Positions 26,150 through 33,760 of a DNA stretch of 33,760 bases are shown here, one piece after another; within the stretch, counting starts at the first letter, position 1, and the number at the start of each line of letters is the position of its first letter. The position numbers were made by a program, and so were the translations under genes. This stretch comes from Phycisphaerales bacterium. Its GTDB lineage: Bacteria > Planctomycetota > Phycisphaerae > Phycisphaerales > UBA1924. The stretch lies in the NCBI GenBank assembly GCA_029213305.1, contig JARGPA010000013.1:77060-110819 (forward strand), given 5' to 3'. The notes under the pieces are model-generated. The model worked only from the letters and a program-made list of their open reading frames with translations, had not been told where the DNA came from and made no database searches.

Positions 26150-26435
26150 TCAAACACAAAGTAGAGGCGTTTGCCCCACAAACAACACCTGAACCGATCA
26201 GGTGTTTGCGCTGACTTCTCGGACCTAGTTGATACAAAAAACAAGGGGGGTCCGAGAAAAAGCAAGTTGTTTGATCAAAAAAGGGGTTGGGTGCAAGAGA
26301 TGCGCCACTCATCGTCCTGCCCTTTTGTCAGTCCTGTCATTTATTCGATAGCTTGGTCAGGCATGCATCGTGTATGCAACAACAAGATCATTCCCGCCCA
26401 CTCGTGCGGGGTACGAAGAAACTGGAGTCCACACC
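26150..26435 (+). other. Hairpin-rich leader upstream of the B12-fold gene
   Basis: This 286-base gap contains three inverted repeats: AACACCTGA/TCAGGTGTT (26184-26192 with 26198-26206), TTCTCGGACC/GGTCCGAGAA (26216-26225 with 26249-26258, a 23-base loop) and CCCGC/GCGGG (26393-26397 with 26406-26410). The first may double as the terminator of the menG-like gene, although no T run follows. A palindrome TTTGATCAAA lies at 26270-26279. No B12-box-like riboswitch was recognised. No gene is seen in the gap. Confidence 0.5.
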
Positions 26436-27152
26436 ATGAGCGCAGATATCCTCACAGAGCGTTTGTTTGAAGCCCTGATCTCAGGGAATCGACATGAAGC
26501 TCGCACGATTGTCGAAGAACAAATCCTCGCCGGCGTCTCACAAGAGATCTTGCTGACAGACCTGTTCTGGCCATCGTATGAAATGATCGAGAAACTCCAC
26601 ACAGAAGATCAAGTATCTTCACTCGCACACAATCTCGCAACACGACTCCTTCGAGTGCTCGTTGATCAGTGCTCAAGAGAGTTGCTTGCATCATCAGACG
26701 CTGAACCTGTCAACAGAACAGTCTTCGCATGTTGTGGCCCATCAGAAGGATCAGAACTCGGAGGCCAAATGGCAGTCGATCTCTTAGAAGCCGCAGGATT
26801 CGATATCCGATTCGCAGGAGGCGCCGTCCCAATCGATGAAATCAGAGAAACTGTTCAACGAACCAAACCAAACGCACTGTTGATGTTCTGCTCAGAACCA
26901 AGTGATCTCCCTGAAATTCGTCTATTGATCGATTCATTACACGAAATCGGAGCTTGCCCACACACGCAGATCGTGGTTGGAGGCGGAGTATTCAATCGTG
27001 CTGAAGGACTCGCCGAAGAAATTGGTGCAGACCTCTGGGCAAGCCATCCACTCGAACTCGTTGATCGCATGATCGACGAATCAACTGTCCGTGCAACCGA
27101 AGATCAACGCACTGTCGGCCGTACTCGCAAACCAGTTGCCAAAGCTGCATAA
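26436..27152 (+). CDS. B12-binding-fold sensor-like protein lacking the ligand His
   Basis: The 238-residue protein has an N-terminal four-helix segment (1-85; LFEALISGNRHEARTIVEEQ, then DLFWPSYEMIEKLHTEDQV) like the cap domain of methionine synthase or CarH-type proteins, then a Rossmann-like B12-binding fold from about 95 (FACCGPSEGSELGGQMAVDLL, FAGGAVPIDEI, VVGGGVFN). In cobalamin proteins the DxHxxG motif gives the His ligand; here the matching stretch is EGSELG (104-109), so Ser106 replaces His. It may bind cobalamin base-on, another ligand, or none. There is no DNA-binding domain. The ATG at 26436 fits the fold. A terminator follows 86 bases later. Confidence 0.8.
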   Translation: MSADILTERLFEALISGNRHEARTIVEEQILAGVSQEILLTDLFWPSYEMIEKLHTEDQVSSLAHNLATRLLRVLVDQCSRELLASSDAEPVNRTVFACCGPSEGSELGGQMAVDLLEAAGFDIRFAGGAVPIDEIRETVQRTKPNALLMFCSEPSDLPEIRLLIDSLHEIGACPHTQIVVGGGVFNRAEGLAEEIGADLWASHPLELVDRMIDESTVRATEDQRTVGRTRKPVAKAA

Positions 27153-27238
27153 GCAATCCATCAGAACTCTTTCTTCAAGCTCATACCACCGATTCGAGCT
27201 CGATAGAAAACTCCTCATCTCATACTCTTCTGCCCGTT

Positions 27239-27273
27239 GCCCCGCAGTCTTTCACGACTGCGGGGCACTTTTT
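27239..27273 (+). terminator. Rho-independent terminator after the B12-fold gene
   Basis: An 11-base perfect stem (GCCCCGCAGTC at 27239-27249, GACTGCGGGGC at 27256-27266) with a six-base loop is followed by AC and five T residues. It ends the B12-fold gene and isolates the sigma-factor operon. Confidence 0.9.
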
Positions 27274-27340
27274 ATGCAATTTCAAGGATAATGATCCAAT
27301 TACCGATGTTTTCCAATGCAACTCAATGGGTTCGCTGTGG

Positions 27341-27346
27341 TATAGT
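27341..27346 (+). promoter_or_regulatory. Possible -10 element of the ECF sigma operon
   Basis: TATAGT at 27341-27346 lies 68 bases before the sigma-factor ATG at 27414, and no convincing -35 is visible. ECF operons are often autoregulated from their own non-sigma70 promoter, so this is weak. Confidence 0.2.
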
Positions 27347-27413
27347 ACTAAGAACCAGCAAAGATGCTGATAGGGCTTTGTGCGGATATTCGTGCAAGCA
27401 AACAGGAGATCAG

Positions 27414-27998
27414 ATGGATCGCAAAGAAGAACGAGATCTCATCGAGCGAGCAATCGCCGGCGAACGTACCGCCGCAGGCGATCTCATCCGCGCGCATCAA
27501 CATTCAGTCTACGGCTATATTCTCAGGATGTGCGGCCGACCTGAAGTCGCAGAAGACATTGTGCAAGAAGCATTCGTTCGTGTACTCGGTAATCTTCATC
27601 GCTTTGATTTTCGTTTCCGATTCTCAACCTGGCTCTTCACTATCGCGCGTCGCTTATACATGAATGCGATTGCAAAAAACAAACCCGTTTACGATACAGA
27701 CTTTGTGGGTTCAATGGGTGGATCAAAGAATGTGCCCGAATCACAAATCTTCAATGACGAGCGACAAACAGTTCAACACGATGCACTCCAACAAGCACTC
27801 CTTGCACTCACTGAAGAGCAACGCGAAATCATCATCTTGTTCCATCAACTCGATTGGTCAATCTCTTTGATCGCGTCACATCTTGAGATGCCCGAAGGGA
27901 CAATCAAAAGTCATCTCCATCGAGGACGCAAACGCCTTCGCGTCATGTTCAAAGACAAGTCTCGTCTTGCAGAACAACTCGCGGGGGTGTCGAAGTGA
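27414..27998 (+). CDS. ECF-type RNA polymerase sigma factor
   Basis: The 194-residue product has sigma region 2 (HQHSVYGYILRMCGRPEVAE, then DIVQEAFVRV and RFRFSTWLFTIARR) and region 4 (ALTEEQREIIILFHQLDWSI, GTIKSHLHRGRKRL). It should direct RNA polymerase to stress or envelope promoters. The ATG at 27414 has GGAG just upstream; the frame extends to 27237 but that part includes the terminator stem. Its stop overlaps the next gene's GTG start as GTGA, the usual sigma/anti-sigma arrangement. Confidence 0.95.
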   Translation: MDRKEERDLIERAIAGERTAAGDLIRAHQHSVYGYILRMCGRPEVAEDIVQEAFVRVLGNLHRFDFRFRFSTWLFTIARRLYMNAIAKNKPVYDTDFVGSMGGSKNVPESQIFNDERQTVQHDALQQALLALTEEQREIIILFHQLDWSISLIASHLEMPEGTIKSHLHRGRKRLRVMFKDKSRLAEQLAGVSK

Positions 27999-28840
27999 AC
28001 CATCCGCAAGATCCAGATCGATCGATTCACCCGGATATGCGTCAAGATTCGCCTGGACGGATTCCAGAATCACTCATCGACGCAGCAATCGACGGCGAAC
28101 TCAACGAAGACATGCAACGAGAAATCGCGCATGCACTCAAGTACGATCTTGTTCGAAAGTCCGAACTTATTGACACAACCAACGCGATTCATGCATTGCA
28201 GATGCCTGTCTCGACGCCATGCTTTGCAGACTCGGTTCTGCATAGAGTCGATCAACGCAAAAAATTCATACCCTCATCATGGCGCAAGCATGTCCGCACC
28301 GGCCGACTCGGAATCGCAGCGGCCCTTCTCTTGAGTTTGATGACTGTTGCTGGACTGCAGCGCGTCTATCCACGATTAACAACCCTCGGTTCTCATCCTA
28401 CTCCAGTCCTCGACATTGAAAATGCGATTGAAACCGGCGCAGGCCAACTCGCAACTACCGTCACGAATGAAGTAGAAACCTATCGAGCTTCAGTCGCACC
28501 GATCGCTTCGCTCTTGTCCACTCCCGGACGAGTTGGACAACGCTTTGAAGTTTCAAATGCGTCCACAGTAGATGTATCGAGCTATCCAAGTCGCACAGTC
28601 GGAGAAATCAGACTTGTAGGAGTTGGAAACGGGATCGCCGCGATCTACCTCAGTGATCAGGTTAGCAACCCCCGATTCCCGACGCGAATCAATACCCCAA
28701 GCTCGACATATGTCGTAGGTTCGAGCAGATTGTCCAACTGGGCATATCACTCAGGCAAGAGTCATCGGACGCTCGTATCGAGCCCGAAATCAAAGACGGA
28801 ACAAGAATCGTCAGAACTCGATGTTTCAGCATTGCCGTGA
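27995..28840 (+). CDS. Anti-sigma-factor-like membrane protein
   Basis: This 281-residue protein starts at a GTG overlapping the sigma stop. Residues about 23-70 (LIDAAIDGELNEDMQREIAHAL) resemble the anti-sigma cytoplasmic segment. A membrane helix lies at about 104-123. The remaining periplasmic part is Ser/Thr-rich, with a VSSYPSRTVGEIRLVGVGNG stretch but no known fold. It probably restrains the ECF sigma until an envelope signal. It overlaps the next gene by GTGA. Confidence 0.8.
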   Translation: MNHPQDPDRSIHPDMRQDSPGRIPESLIDAAIDGELNEDMQREIAHALKYDLVRKSELIDTTNAIHALQMPVSTPCFADSVLHRVDQRKKFIPSSWRKHVRTGRLGIAAALLLSLMTVAGLQRVYPRLTTLGSHPTPVLDIENAIETGAGQLATTVTNEVETYRASVAPIASLLSTPGRVGQRFEVSNASTVDVSSYPSRTVGEIRLVGVGNGIAAIYLSDQVSNPRFPTRINTPSSTYVVGSSRLSNWAYHSGKSHRTLVSSPKSKTEQESSELDVSALP

Positions 28841-30648
28841 AAAACCATTTATCTAATCGAATGAAGCGCAGTGCACTCAATGTGTCAAGAGTGATGCAAT
28901 TTGCATTCTGTAGTGCACTCATCGCGCCAAACGCTCTCGCCCACGAAAACTACGATGATGTAAATCCATCAAATCCCCTGGTTTGGTTCCAAGACATTCC
29001 CAGTGTTGTAGATGCTGCTGCAGTTCTCAACAACCCTGCGGATCGGTTCTTGCTCAAGGAATCAGGGAAATCTATCCGTACCGCGTTCGCGATGACCGGA
29101 TTCTTCACACAAACTGAGCACGCTTGGGATGCTTTAGCAAAGACATTCAACTCCAATACTGATGAGACTATTAGATCTTTACTCGGACAACGAGTAATCA
29201 TCGTTTGGGATGAAGTGGGGAGTCCATCTAACTCATTCTTTCAAATCGCGAAAGCAATAGATAATCAATGGACTCTTATCTGCGAAGTCGATCCTGAGTA
29301 TCTTGATGAGATTCAATCACGTCTCAAACCTGTTCGTAGGCGTGTCGAACATGGGCAACCCATCTACGCAATTGAAAAAGGACGATACGAGATTGTCCTA
29401 CTCAATGATAGTGCTCCAAATGAAAACTCTGCAAGAGTGCTCATCGCTCCAAAGAAAGGGTCAAAGCTACTTGATCAAGTTCTCGATTCGTATGTTCACG
29501 CTCAACTTGATCGAAAGAATCACATAACCAATCAGGTCGAAATCAATCATCATCATGAATCGATCTTGAGTCATAGAGAGAGCCTAATCGAAGATCCAAT
29601 CTGGGAATCGATCGATGATGATTGGCTCGTCGCATGGATCGTCCAGATGAATCAGTTTGTTGAGAACAATCAGTTCACCATGGATGTTGAAGATTGTGAT
29701 GAACAAGAACACTCATCTGTCTTCACAGGAATAACACGATTCACAGAGTTTGGATTCGATACTGTATTCGCATCAGATATCCAGCTCGATTATCCAGAAG
29801 GAACAGCACCAGTTGGATTGCTCAACGCAGTAGGGGATGACGCTATCCTTGCGATCACATCCGTCAAACTCCCGAATATGTTCCTTGATGAAAACCAACT
29901 CAGCATTGATTACACAAACAATGAGCAAGAGAATCCCTTCGAGCAATCCACCCCAAACAAACCAATTCCCAACGGCCCAGGATTTGTCTTGCTCGCACAA
30001 GAAACCGAGTTTGATTCGCTCAATAGAGCAACAGCTCACCCAACCTCAGAAGATGGAGCAATCGCATTAACGGTCCTCGCAATGGTCGATGAACTCAGCT
30101 CGCAATCAAATGCAGAGCAATGTGATCGAATCATGCATGAACTCTATTGGACATTCGATCCCGAAAACGCACCCTCGTTTGAAGGCCGATTCCCAAACGC
30201 GATTCGTACGCATCAGTTTGATTCAATTGAAAAAGATACCAACAAAAGCTCATCGTCATGGCCAGGCGCCGGCGCAAAGCTCTCATGGGTCTCAAGCGAG
30301 CTCGATCATGCACCCATGCTCATCGCAACCCTCGCCCCAAACGGGTTCGACACAGCAAAGCAAACAAAGTGGGTATCTCAGATTTCAGAGAACTTAAACG
30401 CACTCCCTACAGATACTGCAAATACCCAACTCAATACTTCAGTGCTTACTAGAGGGTACTTTCGTCCATCACAAGCAGTCTCGATTTTAGATCCGTCATC
30501 CCCAATCGACCTCGTGCTCTCAAAGCTTGTCGATCGTGTAAGTTGGGATCTCACACGAACAAACTTCGGTTTGCGAGGAGATTGTTCTGTCGAACTCGGT
30601 GATATGAATCAACTAAGCACACTCGGAAACAACGCGCCGAGGAAATGA
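28837..30648 (+). CDS. Large exported protein of unknown function, third gene of the ECF cassette
   Basis: The 603-residue product starts at a GTG overlapping the anti-sigma stop; an ATG follows in frame at 28861. A signal peptide (about 1-36, ending ALA-H) leads to an exported protein with regular secondary structure but no motif I recognise: DDVNPSNPLVWFQDIPSVVD, then QRVIIVWDEVG, DIQLDYPEGTAPVGLLNAVG and GFVLLAQETEF. It resembles periplasmic proteins with repeated alpha/beta modules of unknown substrate. Coupling to an ECF pair suggests it is either a sigma target, a sensor partner or a periplasmic effector. Its C-terminus has no anchor. It converges with a PEP-CTERM gene across 15 bases. 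Confidence 0.85.
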   Translation: MKNHLSNRMKRSALNVSRVMQFAFCSALIAPNALAHENYDDVNPSNPLVWFQDIPSVVDAAAVLNNPADRFLLKESGKSIRTAFAMTGFFTQTEHAWDALAKTFNSNTDETIRSLLGQRVIIVWDEVGSPSNSFFQIAKAIDNQWTLICEVDPEYLDEIQSRLKPVRRRVEHGQPIYAIEKGRYEIVLLNDSAPNENSARVLIAPKKGSKLLDQVLDSYVHAQLDRKNHITNQVEINHHHESILSHRESLIEDPIWESIDDDWLVAWIVQMNQFVENNQFTMDVEDCDEQEHSSVFTGITRFTEFGFDTVFASDIQLDYPEGTAPVGLLNAVGDDAILAITSVKLPNMFLDENQLSIDYTNNEQENPFEQSTPNKPIPNGPGFVLLAQETEFDSLNRATAHPTSEDGAIALTVLAMVDELSSQSNAEQCDRIMHELYWTFDPENAPSFEGRFPNAIRTHQFDSIEKDTNKSSSSWPGAGAKLSWVSSELDHAPMLIATLAPNGFDTAKQTKWVSQISENLNALPTDTANTQLNTSVLTRGYFRPSQAVSILDPSSPIDLVLSKLVDRVSWDLTRTNFGLRGDCSVELGDMNQLSTLGNNAPRK

Positions 30649-30663
30649 GTTGTATAGATAATA

Positions 30664-31587
30664 TCACTTACTGGTATTCGCTCTTCTTCTACGAACTATG
30701 AATCCTGAACTTGCTCCAAGGAGTAGGAGTGATCCAGGTGCAGGAACATCAGGTGTTGAAACTCGAAGTGATGGAATGTATTCGAGCATGATATTATCAA
30801 TGCCCCAACTCTCATCAGCAATCGACTGAGAAGTTCCACCGATGAACTCGATGAACAATCGATCAGTTGATTCAGTAATTTCAAGATCAACTATGATGTC
30901 ACGATAGATTATGTCTGCCCAGTTCTGATGAAACACATTCTGATCAGGAGTTTCATCTGGAAGCCTGAAGTTGTGTATTGGGAACGCGACAAAGAAGTCT
31001 TCATGGAAGAGAGTCTCACCGTTCATTGCAACGCCGAAGGTGTCGGGTCCGTAAGGTGCAAAGTCACCATCCCATGAATCGAACAACATTAAATCGAGAT
31101 GGAGTCGATAAGTTCCCGGCGCAAAGGTTGGAGGCTGAGTCCCACCATTTTGATTCTGGATTTCGTTACCCAAGTTCAGATTTGGGACATTCGGTGCAGG
31201 AAAATCATTGATACCCCCTGGTCCACCGCCGTTTCCGCCGTCAAGAACTGGGACTCGATCTCGATCTGCGTCGTGTTGATCTACTGTAATATTGAATGGG
31301 TTTGATCCTGGTTGCCCGCCTCCAGATTGTCCAGTGGAGTTGTTCTCATTGACGAGTAGTTCGAGATTGATTGTTTGAGCACCAAATCGTCCGAGAACCG
31401 TGCTGTATGTCCCGCCGAGAGCGGATTGAGTTGAGTTCGACCATAAGTTCCCAGAGTTCGAGAAGTTTTCAAAGTCCTGTTCGTAGATTACATCTCCAAG
31501 AGCAGTCGATGATCCCAGACCTGTTCCGATAAGGACAACGAGTGATGCAGATAGTGCAGATGAAGTGCATTTAAGTAATGGGAGCAT
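30664..31587 (-). CDS. Exported PEP-CTERM anchored protein
   Basis: This 307-residue protein has a signal peptide (1-31, ending ALG-D) and a C-terminal PEP-CTERM tail (V-P-A-P-G, hydrophobic stretch, RRRR). The mature part starts DVIYEQDFENFSNSGNLW and holds Asn/Gly/Gln-rich loops (NENNSTGQSGGG, NEIQNQNGGTQP) around beta strands such as TYRLHLDLMLFDSWDGDF, as in surface lectin-like PEP-CTERM proteins. No catalytic motif is seen. GAGGAAAACC precedes the ATG at 31587; a 20-codon in-frame extension exists. Confidence 0.85.
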   Translation of the reverse strand: MLPLLKCTSSALSASLVVLIGTGLGSSTALGDVIYEQDFENFSNSGNLWSNSTQSALGGTYSTVLGRFGAQTINLELLVNENNSTGQSGGGQPGSNPFNITVDQHDADRDRVPVLDGGNGGGPGGINDFPAPNVPNLNLGNEIQNQNGGTQPPTFAPGTYRLHLDLMLFDSWDGDFAPYGPDTFGVAMNGETLFHEDFFVAFPIHNFRLPDETPDQNVFHQNWADIIYRDIIVDLEITESTDRLFIEFIGGTSQSIADESWGIDNIMLEYIPSLRVSTPDVPAPGSLLLLGASSGFIVRRRRANTSK

Positions 31588-31865
31588 GGTTTTCCTCTCT
31601 TTAGATGGCCTGGGCCAAATAACAATCCAGAACTGGAGCTTCCACAAAAGAACCAGCTGAATCGAACATGCACCGATCTAGGGAAACAAGCACGCCCTTT
31701 TCCTAGTTTGCACCTTCAGGGAGATCAGGTTCGGAGGGTGAGTGAAAATAGAGAACAGATTCACGGATATATCCTGTTCCTATAAGTGGATGGATACACT
31801 TATGACCGCGCAGAACGAATCGGGAGTGATTCGCTGAGCTTTGCACCCACGCCCCGGAGATCTCA
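31588..31865. other. Intergenic region between the PEP-CTERM gene and typA
   Basis: This 278-base gap divides divergent genes. Two small dyads lie upstream of typA: GAACAG/CTGTTC (31753-31758, 31774-31779, enclosing GGATATATCC) and ATAAGTG/CACTTAT (31782-31788, 31797-31803). They may be leader structures; no clear promoter or small gene is seen. GGAG precedes the typA ATG. Confidence 0.4.
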
Positions 31866-33760
31866 ATGTCCACGATGAATAAAGACCAAGCTTCGAGTAT
31901 TTCATCACTCAGAAATGTTGCGATTATCGCTCATGTCGATCATGGCAAAACCACCCTCGTGGACAACTTGCTCAAGCAATCTGGAAACTTCCGCGCTGGG
32001 GAACTCGAAAAACTCGAAGGTGGACAACACAACCTCATCCTCGATTCAAATGATCTCGAACGCGAACGAGGTATTACGATCCTTTCAAAGAACTGTGCTG
32101 TGAACTATCACGCACAAGATGACACGGACTATCGAATCAACATCATCGATACCCCTGGTCACGCCGACTTCGGTGGCGAAGTTGAACGCGTGCTCCAAAT
32201 GGCAGATGGTTGTATTCTCGTCGTCGATGCATACGAAGGACCAATGCCTCAAACCCGCTTCGTGATGACCAAAGCACTCGAAGCAGGACTCAAGCCTCTC
32301 ATCGTTATTAACAAGTGTGATCGTCCCGACGGCGAACCTGACCGAGTCATCGGAGAAGTCTTCGACCTCCTTGTATCGCTCGGCGCAGATGATGATTCGC
32401 TCGACTTCCCAATCGTTTATGCATCCGCACGCGACGGATGGGCAGTCAACGACTGGGACGGCGAAACCAAAGGCACCAACCTGCAACCAGTCTTCGAAGC
32501 AATCATCGAACATGTCCCCCATCCAGATGTCTACATTGAAAAACCATTGCGAATGCAAGTGACAACTCTGGGATTCTCAGAATATGTCGGACGAATCGGA
32601 GTGGGGCGCGTCTACCAAGGAACCGTGCGAAACGGACAACAAGTTGTTATCGTCAAACATCTTGAAGGCGGAAAAACCAAAGAAGTCAAAGCAAAAATTG
32701 GTTCACTCGAAGGATTCCAAGGCCTTTCAAAGATCTCAGTTGATTCGATCTCGGCCGGAGACCTCTGTGCGATCTCCGGGTTAGGGGGTGTCGACATCGG
32801 AGACACCATCTGTGATCCAGATCACCCAGAAGCAATGGACGAAGTCGCAATCGACGAACCAACCATCTCCATGTCCTTCCGAGTCAACGATTCACCATTC
32901 GCAGGTCAAGAAGGTGAGTTCGTCACTTCACGCCAACTCAAAAACCGTCTCGAACGCGAACTCGAACATAATGTCGCTCTCCGGGTTGAGTCAGGTCGCA
33001 CAATGGACGAGTTCATCGTCTCCGGCCGTGGTTTGTTGCATCTCGGTATCCTCCTCGAAACTATGCGACGCGAAGGGTTCGAACTCGCAGTCGGACGACC
33101 GATCGTGATCGAACGCGAAATTGAAGGCGTCAAGTGCGAACCACTCGAAGAACTCGTGATCGATTGCCCTGATGAAGGCGTCGGCGCCGTCATGCAAATC
33201 GTTGGAGAACGCAAAGGCGAACTCGTCTCGATGGACCCAAGAGGCAACGGCATCACCCATTGCATCTTCAAGATCACTTCCCGCGCCCTCATTGGTATGC
33301 GTGGACGCATCCTCACCGCGACGCAAGGTGAAGCGATCATGCACCACACATTCCTTGAGTTCGTTCCAGTTACAGGTGAACGCCCAACCCGTCACGCAGG
33401 AGTGATGGTCAACACCGCCGACGGCCAGATCACCGAATACGCTGTAATCAACCTCCACGAACGCGGAGTCATGCTCGTCTCCCCAGGCACCAAGGTCTAC
33501 TCCGGACAAGTCGTTGGAGAGCACAACCGCGGTAATGACATCGAAGTCAACGCCGTCCGAGTCAAGAAACTCGACAACATGCGTGCGGCCAACAAAGACG
33601 CGACCGTCTCGATCAAACAACCCAAAGATCTCTCACTAGAGCAGTCATTGGAATACATCGAAGACGACGAGCTCGTTGAGTTGACCCCAAAATCGATCCG
33701 TATCCGCAAGATCGAACTCAACGAATCCATGCGTCGCCGAACACAGCGCCAAGAAAAATC
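31866..33760 (+). CDS. typA: Translational GTPase TypA/BipA, partial at the window edge
   Basis: The product is open from the ATG at 31866 for 631 codons to the right edge with no stop, so the C-terminal few residues are missing. G motifs: AHVDHGKT (22-29), RGIT (68-71), DTPGHADFGGEV (95-106) and NKCD (149-152). The elongation-factor-like domains and the TypA-specific C-terminal region follow (GGVDIGDTICDP, then RVNDSPFAGQEGEFVTSRQL, and HTFLEFVPVTGERPTRHAGV). TypA is a ribosome-associated GTPase that helps ribosome assembly and stress growth. GGAG seven bases upstream supports the start. Usual length is about 605-620, so this copy is slightly longer. Confidence 0.97.
   Translation, partial: MSTMNKDQASSISSLRNVAIIAHVDHGKTTLVDNLLKQSGNFRAGELEKLEGGQHNLILDSNDLERERGITILSKNCAVNYHAQDDTDYRINIIDTPGHADFGGEVERVLQMADGCILVVDAYEGPMPQTRFVMTKALEAGLKPLIVINKCDRPDGEPDRVIGEVFDLLVSLGADDDSLDFPIVYASARDGWAVNDWDGETKGTNLQPVFEAIIEHVPHPDVYIEKPLRMQVTTLGFSEYVGRIGVGRVYQGTVRNGQQVVIVKHLEGGKTKEVKAKIGSLEGFQGLSKISVDSISAGDLCAISGLGGVDIGDTICDPDHPEAMDEVAIDEPTISMSFRVNDSPFAGQEGEFVTSRQLKNRLERELEHNVALRVESGRTMDEFIVSGRGLLHLGILLETMRREGFELAVGRPIVIEREIEGVKCEPLEELVIDCPDEGVGAVMQIVGERKGELVSMDPRGNGITHCIFKITSRALIGMRGRILTATQGEAIMHHTFLEFVPVTGERPTRHAGVMVNTADGQITEYAVINLHERGVMLVSPGTKVYSGQVVGEHNRGNDIEVNAVRVKKLDNMRAANKDATVSIKQPKDLSLEQSLEYIEDDELVELTPKSIRIRKIELNESMRRRTQRQEK

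Noticed and set aside
26280..26435. Possible cobalamin riboswitch upstream of the B12-fold gene
   Set aside because: A GCCACT string near 26315 was the only resemblance; the rest of the B12-box consensus was not found.
31915..33620. Long frames on both strands inside typA
   Set aside because: They are shadows of the typA frame, which has all GTPase motifs.
1..33760. CRISPR arrays, insertion sequences, prophage or tRNA genes
   Set aside because: No regularly spaced repeats, transposase or integrase motifs, or tRNA-like cloverleaf were noticed.

Overview
The window looks like a chromosomal stretch of a marine-type planctomycete, most likely class Phycisphaerae. The reasons are: exported proteins with planctomycete PEP-CTERM tails (P-A-P-G, hydrophobic stretch, RRRR); a secreted HAF-repeat protein ending in a GC-type dockerin-like duplication; a membrane protein with the planctomycete-style CPKC/CPEC zinc ribbon; a MenG/UbiE-type methyltransferase; and many lineage-type hypothetical proteins. 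Base composition is moderate, with GATC very frequent in coding regions. I see no rRNA, tRNA, insertion sequence, prophage or CRISPR array. The content is mostly housekeeping plus lineage-specific genes.

Left part (1-6200): a partial zinc-ribbon membrane protein; a translationally coupled sulfotransferase-like/class IV aminotransferase pair whose aminotransferase seems to carry His where the PLP lysine is expected; an exported alpha/beta hydrolase; and threonyl-tRNA synthetase with an insertion near its core. Next (6200-10980): an arsR-arsM arsenic methylation operon with a clear sigma70 promoter overlapped by a dyad operator; a divergent padR gene coupled to a membrane protein that joins a permease-prefix/HAAS-like segment to secretin-like and coiled-coil parts; nrdR; and a PAS-LuxR regulator.

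Middle (11300-20350): succinyl-CoA:3-ketoacid CoA-transferase subunit A coupled to a LapA-domain protein, then, about 6.6 kb later, subunit B. Between the two subunits lie a PEP-CTERM protein, the HAF/dockerin protein, an unrecognised 453-residue protein, and a ferrous-iron uptake cluster feoA-feoB plus a 58-residue membrane peptide. Small membrane proteins of unknown role follow.

Right part (20380-33760): a membrane-anchored hypothetical protein, a DUF4332 helix-hairpin-helix protein, an M19 dipeptidase, a Y-family DNA polymerase, an M48 metalloprotease divergent from menG, a B12-fold protein that lacks the cobalamin-ligating His and is preceded by a hairpin-rich leader, an ECF sigma/anti-sigma/secreted-protein operon joined by two GTGA overlaps, another PEP-CTERM protein, and typA/bipA running off the right edge. 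Start-stop overlaps (TAATG, ATGA, GTGA) occur at seven gene junctions, and convergent genes are separated by only 6 to 36 bases.

The best candidates for undescribed biology are the Lys-less aminotransferase/sulfotransferase pair, the ECF sigma cassette with its 603-residue secreted product, the HAAS-secretin-like fusion under PadR, and the His-less B12-fold protein with its structured leader. All functional statements rest on motif reading by eye.
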